Part shown: piece by piece, positions 56,231 to 64,000 of the stretch
How the letters are laid out: each line of letters starts with the position of its first letter
How positions within the stretch are numbered: position 1 is the first letter of the stretch
NCBI GenBank assembly: GCA_034401135.1
Contig: JAWZSP010000002.1
Location: 4,092,001 to 4,156,000, forward strand
Direction of reading: 5' to 3'
From: Volutella citrinella
Taxonomy: Eukaryota > Ascomycota > Sordariomycetes > Hypocreales > Nectriaceae
Length of the DNA stretch: 64,000 bases
The notes under the pieces: generated by a model
Told to the model about the DNA's origin: nothing
The model's input: only the letters and a program-made list of their open reading frames with translations
Databases searched by the model: none
Position numbers and translations under genes: made by a program

Positions 56231-57245
56231 CGGGGAACAAGCACCTTGCTCCGTAACTTTGGGCTCCCTGTGTCTCACTGTTCAAAAGGAGGATGATGGA
56301 AAACATTCGCGGTTTGTTCTATTTAAGTACGTCTTAGTACGTGCGGACTTGCAAGATCTACGAGAAATAAACCAGAACCCACAATATTTCTACAGTTTGC
56401 ATTAAATTTGGTGCGTGGAATCATTGGGTAATGGGATCAAGCGTTAATTTTGGGGAAAGTAGGGAGCACGTTACTTTGGCCAGGAACAGCCAATAGTATT
56501 GGTCATTATGTGGTCAGAAGATGACTCGCCTGTTGGTTGGGCCACCGTTCCGGGGCGGAGCAGATGTGCTAGATCACTGGGTGAGAGCAGAGAACCGATG
56601 TCGAGCTCATTCGATATCCTTGACATGCGACTGAAGCGGCCACCAACGACAATTGTGGCGGATTGATGCCATCACCACGCCCAGCATGGAGATCTGATGA
56701 GTGATGAGAGCCCAGAGAGTGCCAGGCAAGTCAACGAGGTAACCTTCCCATGATTATGTCCTCTTCTTTTTACAGATACAATATAAGAATTGGCAGCAAT
56801 CAACACATGTGCTTGGTTTGTTATGGGCCAGCCATGTTCTGACCAAGCATGCCCCCGAGAGATCCGAAGCTACCACTCGGGCCAGAAGCGAACCTTTGTT
56901 CTTGATGCAATGCTTTGCTTGCCTTGCATTGCCTTGCATTGCCCTGTATTGCTTTGCTACTGGCCTTGAGGTCGCCGGGTTCTGGGCTGATCATTTGTTC
57001 GCCTGCAGGCGGTGCACCGCCACAATACTATGTATACCTGAAAGGACATGCATGCCACGCAGTCAATGACTGACCAATGGCACGACTTCATAACCGCTGA
57101 GAGTCATTCTGCCGATTATGCCCGCCTTCAGGCTGGTGGTCATGTTATTGGCCAGCCTCGCCATAAAATCGAAACCCCTCATCTCGCTGCCTGCATCCGT
57201 CTCACCATCTCACTTCCCAGTTCATTTCTGCCCATCGCCCATCAA
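56231..57245. other. Intergenic, upstream of the STAND NTPase
   Basis: 1 kb. Contains a short 10-bp tandem repeat at 56921-56950. The STAND frame is open back to 57048, but the first domain begins after the ATG at 57246. Confidence 0.45.
56921..56950. repeat. Short tandem repeat, three 10-bp units
   Basis: GCCTTGCATT twice exactly, then GCCCTGTATT. Confidence 0.6.
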
Positions 57246-60200
57246 ATGGCAACGGGAATGGAGCCTTGGGCGGCGGTGGGGGCGGCCAGTGCTGTACTTC
57301 AAATCATATCCTTCGCCGGAAGTGCCCTATCCCTCTGCAAGGACATCTACGATGGCGTTCCCACAGCCGACACCAATCTCCAGGAATATGCACAGAAGAT
57401 GAAGGACGCAGCGGGCCGGATCCAAAACCTCGACCAGAAATCCAATCCCACGACATCACATGGCCAACAGAAGTTATGTGCCGTTGCAAAGGAGTCCAGA
57501 TCAGCCGCTGCAGCTCTGGAGAAAGAACTCAGCTTCATCACCAAGAAAGGGAGCCAAGGCAAGCTCTTCGAGGCCATGAAGACGACGATCAAAACGTTTC
57601 TAGGGCGGAAGAAGATAGAGAAGCTGGAGCAGGAGTTTGAAAGACTCAAGAGGGTAATGGAAACCGAAGTGCTTGCGCAGATTTGGTAAGCACCGTGGTT
57701 CTTCTTGTGCCGCGTTCTCTTGGCTGATTGACCCAACAGCTCCCAAAACCAGGCAATCAGCCTCCAACAGGAGCAGACTTTCAACAATCTATCGGCCGAT
57801 GTGCAGAACTTAGTGACCAAAATTGCTGAGGGATACACAAACCTAGAGGACCTTGTCAGATCGGAACACGCAGCGACTCGCCAGATTGTTGCCCAGACGG
57901 AGCAAGCGATCATAATGCACACCACCTCAACTGCCCAGGACCAAGCCGCTGCAGCCGCTACCGAGGCAAAGCGAACGGCTTTTCTTCAAAGTCTCAAGTT
58001 TCCAGAAATGAAAAAACGGTACAACGGTTTGATGAGCTCAGAAGAGGCTACCTTTACGCGTGTATTTGCTTCATACGATAGAATGGGGAGCAATACCGAC
58101 ATTTTTAGCGACATTTCAGAGGACGATTCTCCTTGGGTCGAATTTGTTGAATGGCTGCAATCAAACGAGTCGCTATTCTATGTCCAAGGAAAACCAGGTT
58201 CAGGAAAAAGCACACTGATGAAGTACCTTGTTGACAACAAGATGACCAAGCAACTACTAGCTTGCTGGGGCCCTCAAGTATCCATCACGTCACACTTCTT
58301 CTGGAAGATTGGTTCCGCACCCCAAAACACCATCAAAGGATTGCTGTGTTGCTTGGTGTACCAGGAGCTGAGTCAGGCACCACAGTATATAGACCAGTTG
58401 CTCGGACGGTCTCCTCATCTTTCAGAAAAGACTTACTACGATGACTGGTCGCCAGAAGATCTCAGAGATGCCCTCTTTTGGATCATGACAGAGAGCACAC
58501 GATCTCGATGCATCTTCATCGACGGACTTGATGAGATTTGCAATAAAGATGGCATGCTCAACCTGATTAAACTACTCAAGGAAATTACCGCACTCGAGAA
58601 TGTCAAGGTCTGCATTTCGAGCCGCCCAGAGGCCCCGTTCGTTCAATGGCTCAAGGGAATTAAGGTGCAGGGGATTCTGCTGGAAAAGCTCACAGAACCT
58701 GACATGTTGGCCTTCACATACAAGGAGCTTGACCGATTTGTGGCGAGCAATGCTCTGTCTCATCCAAGTCGAAACCACATAGCGTGGAAACTAGTTCACA
58801 AGGCTCAGGGGGTATTTCTATGGCTCCATCTTGCTCTAGAAAGTCTGAAGTATGGGATGGTGAACAATGACTCCGAAGAAATGCTGTTAGAGCGGCTGGA
58901 TGAGCTCCCTACCGAACTGGTGGACTTGTACACCAACATGTGGAACCGACTGAATGAAAGAAATCCAGTGTACAGCAAGAAGGCAGCAAGATTCTTTCAA
59001 TACAGCCTCAACGCGCATACTTCGAGTCGATATGGGGGGTTCATTGTAAGTAACAATGGTCGCAGTACGGTTGTGTACGAGCCGACGCTTTTCCAAATCG
59101 CATGCGCAGATTCAGAAGGAGAGTCTATCCTGGAAGCAGCCAGTACCATGGACATTGCAGAGATACAACGGATGTGTGAGATCACGAAACACGACATCCA
59201 GTTCCGATGCGCAGGTCTATTAGTGATCGAGGAGCACACGACGAATCTACGGGGTCTGCATAAGATCAAGTCCAAGCATGAAGAAACGACGCTAAGTTCC
59301 ATTGACCTGAAAACGACGACGAGCCATGTTGGTTTCATTCACCGCACAGCACATGACTTCTTGCTGGAAACAGAGGCTGGGCAAAAGATAATCAGACATG
59401 AGAAGCTATCCAATGAAGTAGTAAAAAGGCGACTGCTCGATGGCTTACTTGCTTTTCTCAGGGTGCTTCAACGCAAGCACAATATAAAAGCAGATATACG
59501 TTCTGTTCTCGAGAAGGTCAACCAGGTATCAACTTTCCAGCAACCAGCAACGCAGAGCTATGTGGAGGAAGCTCTAAAGACTGTACAGACATATTATGAG
59601 CAGGGGGCCTTTGGGGCGACAGGTCCTCGATGGCGTCCACGGCCTCCATTCATGAGTTTCCTCGTCGTGATGGATGAGCTTGACGACGGAATTCTATCGA
59701 CTATTGCAAGGCAGAACCTATCGCCAAACCAATTTACCGAAATCCTTTGTGTGGCTTTGGGTTCAAACTTGTGGCCTCCACCACACTTCACTCACTATCC
59801 ATCCACGAGAGTTGTTGGCGCTTTCATCAAAATGGGTGTTGATCCACATTGGACATTTGAAACACGACACCCACAATTTGGGGTCCCGTTTGTACAACGT
59901 CGAACGACCCTCACTGCCTTCTTATTACGGTTTCTTGATGTGCATAGGGGCCCATTTTTTATCGGAAATTCAACACCTGGACACTGGAACGACATGCTAC
60001 AGGTCGCGGTTGATATGGCCTTGACCTGCCCCGACCTAGGCGCCAAACAACTATTGCTCCGAGTTGTCAACAGGAACAGAAGTACTAAGTTCGTTTGCCT
60101 CTTGTTTGAGACGGACTTGAAGTGTTTGTTGCACTGCGTCATATCAGTCTGTAAAGCTATTGTCGGCCATGAAGGAGCCAGCGCATGTGTGCCCGATGAA

Positions 60201-60578
60201 TTATCCGCGAAACTTGAGAATCCATCAGCGAGATTAAGATTTATCATCAAGCATGAATCACAGAGATTCCGCCGCGGCAACAGGATTGGTGCGTGGGGAA
60301 AGAAGATTCGCTGCCGTCGAGTTGCACATCTATTTCCAGTTCAGGAAATAGCCAAGTACCTTTTTGGAGAGCCTAATCGGCGTTTTGGAAGAAAGATTCT
60401 GGCTGCAGCGGGGAGTGCAAGCACAGAAAAGGCCACCTTGTATGGAGTAATGTCCGAGTTGGCCAGTGAAGGCCTTGGCTTCAGCACAATTGACGAGGCC
60501 AGGATTATACCCAGGCTCATAGCCCGCCATGCCTGGGATGCGTGTGATCCGTCTAGTTACATACACTCATTTGTATAG
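57246..60578 (+). CDS. STAND NTPase (NACHT) with fungal N-terminal domain
   Basis: Two exons (57246-57685, 57740-60578; 54-bp intron) give 1092 residues. Residues 1 to about 90 hold a fungal STAND N-terminal domain (AVGAASAVLQIISFAGSALS), like the SesA/PF17111 group, then a helical, probably coiled segment to about 240. The NACHT NTPase follows: Walker A VQGKPGSGKSTLMKYL (about 293-308) and Walker B CIFIDGLDEI (about 404). The C-terminal half has no clear ankyrin, WD or TPR repeats, so either it has a novel sensor or diverged repeats. The start ATG at 57246 removes an unrelated upstream stretch. Predicted cytosolic signal-transducing receptor; ligand and effector action are unknown. Confidence 0.85.
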
Positions 60579-60769
60579 TGGGCTACTTTTCGCATAGAAT
60601 GATTAAAGTTATTCCCTAGCTCGAGTTTGATGCTTCACGGCACGTACTCTGTATACCGTGCTGTTTAACATTTGAGTGGCGTTACAGAACAACCGAAAAC
60701 ACGTCCTCCTCTCAACTTAAACAATAACCAAAATTCACTTGTATTTTTAACGCGGCCAGTATCTAGGCT

Positions 60770-61614
60770 TCACCAGTTTACAACATCCCCGGCCCAGGAG
60801 ACCAACTTGCCCCCGTTCTTCTCCCGGCCAAACTCGGAGATAACCTTGACAATGCCATCACACGACTCGTCGACACCTATCATGAGCTTGCTTAGGTCGA
60901 AACCACCTAAGTCCACGCCACTCTCATCCCTTAGATAGCGCACGCCCGTATTGCCGAGGTCCGTGTCGACAAGGCCGGGGTGGATGGCAACAATGCCCAG
61001 CCAGTCCTCCTCGGCGTGGATCCGGACGGTGAGCCAGTTGACTGCCGCCTTGGTTGGTCCATATGCAGCGTTTGGGACCCCGGGTTGGTTTCTATCATGG
61101 TACTTGTCAATATTTGCGAAGGTTCTGGGTGTCTTGCTTTCGGCCCTTGGAGAACATACTGCATACAACCAGCCATGGAGCTGATGGGCACAAACTTGGG
61201 TGCTTTGGCGGACCTCTTCAAGAGCGGCAGTGTCGCCTGATATAGTCTGACAAGGCCGTACACATTGGCTGCCATGTGGATCTTGAGGTCTGCAATCTTG
61301 AGGTCGGCGACAGTGGGCCAAGAGTTGGAGATGCCGGCGTTGGCAATGACGATGTCGAGGTGGGTGATGCCGTGCGACGCCTGAAGAGCCTCGATGGTAC
61401 CAAGGGCGTCTGTCTCGGAGGTGGCGTCGACTCTGACCACAATCAGCCGGCTGCCCTCGCCCTTGGGTAGGGTGGAAAGGGACAGAGAGGTTGGGTGTGT
61501 TGGGTCACGGTTGGCGGCAATGACGACGTGGTTTGGTTGGGCAAGATAGCGTTGCAACAGGCCTCTGCCGATACCGCGGTTCGCACCGGAGATGAGAACA
61601 GTCGTGGGGTCCAT
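60770..61614 (-). CDS. Short-chain dehydrogenase/reductase
   Basis: Two exons (61614-61160, 61091-60770; 68-bp intron) give 258 residues, standard for classical SDRs. Cofactor loop TTVLISGANRGIGRGLLQRY, NAG motif DIVIANAGIS, catalytic Ser in PISSMAGCM and YxxxK in NAAYGPTKAAVNW are all present. Rules for NADPH versus NADH are not decisive here. The closest architecture is the ketoreductase norA/ver-1-like group of fungal SDRs. Substrate unknown. It is convergent with the STAND gene (191 bp apart) and 0.6 kb from the Zn2Cys6 gene 4. Confidence 0.9.
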
Positions 61615-62216
61615 TGTTGGTGTGTATTCAAGGAAGAGCTCGTGTGGAAGAGTTGTGACGAGAATGTGAGATTGGTGGCATGGAGGATTTGGTCAATGGT
61701 ATTTATGTTTCTTTCTTCCACTCAGTAGGCCTCTAATCCAGCTCAATCTTGACTTGCCGCGCATACGCTTACAAACCCCCAACCTTCCCGGTGGGATTGT
61801 GCTCCATCTTCAGACGTGTCGTGAGGAGGCAACTTGAAGGCTAGGTGTTGGACGTGTTCTCAACCAACAAGAAGCTGGGAAATACGGTATAGAAACGGCC
61901 TAACCAAGAATCCGCGTCTCGAGCGTATTCTTAACCAATCGGATTACCAGGGACACGGGTGGAGCCGTCCGTGGACGAGCTGCCCTTGTGAGTGGCCAGG
62001 ACACATGGAGAGTGTGAGCAATAGTTCGGGCGTGACCGACTAATTAAATTTACCCCGTTTTATATGACTGACCGTTGCGTCTTTGTGAGCAAAATGACGC
62101 ATCGTGGGTCCGAGGCAAGCTTGGAAATTAGCACAAGGTTGCTTAGATGGCCACCAGTATCATTGCATTAGATTGGGTCTCATTTGGTCTCTATCTCTAT
62201 TTGGCGGAAATCTCTA
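61615..62216. other. Intergenic with a relic copy of a TF N-terminus
   Basis: Contains copy A of a diverged direct repeat (61925-61997) that matches the start of the Zn2Cys6 gene 4. No other feature. Confidence 0.5.
61925..61997 (-). pseudogene. Relic matching the 5' end of Zn2Cys6 gene 4
   Basis: The 42 bp from 61925 match 63541-63582 at 35 of 42 positions, and a second block (GCTGCCCTTG at 61979) matches 63623 onward. Read on the minus strand it keeps the frame: APPVSLVIRLVKNT against APLVSLVIRLAENT. It then runs into a stop. Likely a remnant of a duplicated gene start. Confidence 0.4.
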
Positions 62217-63584
62217 TCATTTAACCTCATTTGAGCCCTCTTTCGATGTCAAAGGCCTGTCAAGTATCTTATTCGGCCACACCAACCACTGCAGCCAGTA
62301 CTCCCCGAGATATGCCGTGACCGACTCGATAAAGAGCCTCCCTGCGTTGCCAACGGCCCAAAACCCGCGGGCCTGGTGGAGCAGAGCGGCATAGTACGCA
62401 AGAATGACCAGGGCTTGGGGCTGCCGCTGGGCGATAAGGTCTATAAAGTCAAGAGGCACCCTCATCAGCCACTCCTGGACGACGGCCATACGGCTCGTGG
62501 GTGCCGCGCAGCTGCGGTCAAACATGTTCTGCAGGGCCTCGATGGAGCTCGTGTAAGCCTGACGCGCCGAGGGACCGCAGTCGCTGCGGCCGAGCAGCTC
62601 CCAGAGCGGCGAGCACTCACGGCCGGGCGGCGCTGAATGCGTGCCATTGCTCTCCCACTCGGCGAGCTGGCACGGCAGCAGCGGCTGCAACTTGTGCCAT
62701 ACGGGGCCGATGACGTCGCGCACGCCGTGATGAAGCCGCATGCAGTGGACGAACCGGTCCAGGACGGCGAGCAAGTCGTCGCCGGCGTCGGCGAAGATGT
62801 CGAAGAGGACCATCTGACCGAGCATTGCGGCAAAGAGGAAGGCGGCAACGGCATCGTCCTCGGCCAGCGATTGCTGGGTGTTGAACTTCTCAAGGGACCG
62901 GGTGAACAGCTTGGTAGCTTCGGTGCGGTAGAAGATGTCGTTACCGTGTGCTTGCTGGGTACTCTTGTGTGCGGCGGCGACGGCGAGGAGCATGTCGGTG
63001 AAGAAGGGCACGGAAAAGGCCTCTCTCATGGTTAGCCTCAGGATGTCGTCCCATTGCGGCATGAATTCCCGGGCGTGTGGGCTGAGCTCATGCTCAAAGT
63101 GGTGCAGCAGCTGGAGATGGATGATGCTGTACTGCTCATCCGAGAGGCCGCGGTTGGTGGTGGTTGATCCGGACTGCTGAGAGTCTGGCGGCGGTACCGG
63201 CTTGCGTGAGGTGGGTGGTGTCCTTGAGTCAGCTTGCTGGGCGTCATGCCGTATCTGGATGTGTGCTGGCGATGGTAATAGCCGGGATGTGCGCGTGTTG
63301 CGCGTGTAGGATGAGGAGAATGAGCATTGGCGCCCACCGGCAACACATTTGGCGCAGGCCGGGTGCCCCTCGTCGCATTTTGTGTGGCGCAGCTTGCACT
63401 CCCTGCAGCCTAGGCGCGATTTGCGATGCGAGCTGCGCATGGAGAGAGGCCCGATGCCTTGGCTGATGCTGGCTAGGATATCGCGTGGGAGATTAGGGGT
63501 TGTTGTTTTCGCTATCTGCGGCTGAGCGTCTTCCCATGCGGTGTTCTCAGCCAATCGGATGACTAGGGACACCAGTGGAGCCAT
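62217..63584 (-). CDS. Zn2Cys6 transcription factor 4 (UPC2-like cluster)
   Basis: Uninterrupted frame of 455 residues from the ATG at 63584; an internal ATG at 63440 would start just before the DNA-binding domain (407 residues) and is a real alternative. Cluster SRLGCRECKLRHTKCDEGHP, ACAKCVAGGRQC follows C-x2-C-x6-C-x6-C-x2-C-x6-C with the KSRxGCxxCK lead typical of the UPC2/sterol-uptake-like branch. A Pro/Ser/Arg linker leads to a helical Fungal_trans_2-like body (QLLHHFEHELSPHAREF, FTDMLLAVAAAHKS). The 5' extension (MAPLVSLVIRLAENT) is duplicated at 61925. Neighbours are an SDR and a sugar transporter. Confidence 0.85.
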   Translation of the reverse strand: MAPLVSLVIRLAENTAWEDAQPQIAKTTTPNLPRDILASISQGIGPLSMRSSHRKSRLGCRECKLRHTKCDEGHPACAKCVAGGRQCSFSSSYTRNTRTSRLLPSPAHIQIRHDAQQADSRTPPTSRKPVPPPDSQQSGSTTTNRGLSDEQYSIIHLQLLHHFEHELSPHAREFMPQWDDILRLTMREAFSVPFFTDMLLAVAAAHKSTQQAHGNDIFYRTEATKLFTRSLEKFNTQQSLAEDDAVAAFLFAAMLGQMVLFDIFADAGDDLLAVLDRFVHCMRLHHGVRDVIGPVWHKLQPLLPCQLAEWESNGTHSAPPGRECSPLWELLGRSDCGPSARQAYTSSIEALQNMFDRSCAAPTSRMAVVQEWLMRVPLDFIDLIAQRQPQALVILAYYAALLHQARGFWAVGNAGRLFIESVTAYLGEYWLQWLVWPNKILDRPLTSKEGSNEVK

Positions 63585-63641
63585 GGAATCCAAGTTTACC
63601 TATCCTATGGCACTAGGTACAGGCTGCCCTTGCGAGTGGTA
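63541..63641. repeat. Diverged direct repeat, copy B
   Basis: Second copy of the repeat at 61925-61997; spans the ATG at 63584 and about 55 bp of upstream sequence. Confidence 0.45.
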
Positions 63642-63792
63642 ATGGATGTCGATAATAGGAGAATATTTCTTGATCAGCAAAGAGATAATCGTAGTGGATG
63701 TGAGCAACCTCTATTTAGCAGTCAACGTGCCTTCCGATTTGTAATAGAGCGCCTAGACTGATCCTATAATCAGCTAGCTAGTAACTAATCGG

Positions 63793-64000
63793 TTAAACAT
63801 TGCCCTTTTCAGCAATGCTAGCCTCGGTCTCCCTCTGAACATCCGTCTTGTAATGCTTAAACTTCCTTGCCGGAATGCCTTTAGTAAACATTTCATCGAG
63901 CTCCTGATAGGTGCGGCCACCAGTTTCAGGCTGGAAGAACCAGAGGTATACAAGACAGAGAGCACACAGACCCCCATAAATAAAGGCAACCTTGGCACCC
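63793..64000 (-). CDS. MFS sugar transporter, C-terminus only (5' part outside window)
   Basis: The last 69 codons of a sugar-porter family protein. The final membrane segment VAFIYGGLCALCLVYLWFFQ is followed by PETGGRTYQELDEMFTKGIP, the family signature PETxGRTxxELDxxF, then a Lys/Glu-rich cytosolic tail ending AEKGNV. It matches hexose or alpha-glucoside (maltose) permeases, with substrate unresolved. The gene extends beyond 64000. Confidence 0.85.
   Translation of the reverse strand, partial: GAKVAFIYGGLCALCLVYLWFFQPETGGRTYQELDEMFTKGIPARKFKHYKTDVQRETEASIAEKGNV

Noticed and set aside
1..64000. tRNA genes, rRNA, CRISPR arrays
   Set aside because: No B-box-like GGTTCGAATCC with a matching acceptor stem was found by eye, no regularly spaced repeats with unique spacers, and no rRNA-like block. 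A covariance-model scan would be decisive for tRNA.

Overview
The window is nuclear DNA from a filamentous ascomycete (Pezizomycotina; a Sordariomycete is my best guess, by inference). Nearly every gene is interrupted by short GT-AG introns of about 45-110 bp, several with a CTAAC-like branch site. Four regulators have a Zn2Cys6 binuclear cluster, two proteins are fungal STAND/NACHT receptors, and one cellulase carries a fungal CBM1. I see no tRNA, rRNA, CRISPR array or intact transposon. Gene models below were built by joining open frames across consensus splice sites and checking the phase; no transcript data were available.

Layout. 0-6 kb: the 3' part of a GH5 glycosidase, a 2EXR-domain protein, an APC/ACT permease and a small cysteine-rich spliced gene. 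6.8-12 kb: an alpha/beta-hydrolase-NACHT-ankyrin receptor. 12.3-19.7 kb: acetoacetate-decarboxylase-like protein, Zn2Cys6 regulator, N,N-dimethylformamidase-like protein and MFS transporter. 20.4-28.2 kb: copper amine oxidase (C-terminal AKL), divergent Zn2Cys6 regulator with an overlapping upstream ORF, and aldehyde dehydrogenase (C-terminal SKL). 28.4-35.2 kb: CBM1-GH5 endoglucanase, nitrilase, GNAT acetyltransferase and a secreted protein with a tandem repeat against its start codon. 36.7-46 kb: enoyl-reductase-like MDR enzyme, two transporters, an FAD amine oxidase (C-terminal AKL) and a divergent Zn2Cys6 regulator. 46-50.4 kb: a gene-poor stretch. 50.4-57 kb: type II membrane glycosyltransferase, AhpD-like protein and small secreted protein. 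57.2-64 kb: a second STAND NTPase, an SDR, a fourth Zn2Cys6 regulator and the C-terminus of a sugar transporter.

How the genes may work together. The theme is catabolism of amines, amides and other nitrogen compounds. The amine oxidase would convert a primary amine to aldehyde, ammonia and hydrogen peroxide, and the adjacent aldehyde dehydrogenase would oxidise the aldehyde. Both end in peroxisomal PTS1 tripeptides, and their shared flanks contain several GATA-type nitrogen-regulator motifs. A third PTS1 enzyme, the FAD amine oxidase, also sits head to head with a Zn2Cys6 regulator. The dimethylformamidase-like protein, nitrilase and APC permease fit the same theme, but substrates are inferred. 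The two STAND receptors belong to the fungal NLR-like class linked to non-self recognition. Pairing of each catabolic enzyme with its own regulator is the most system-like signal in the window.
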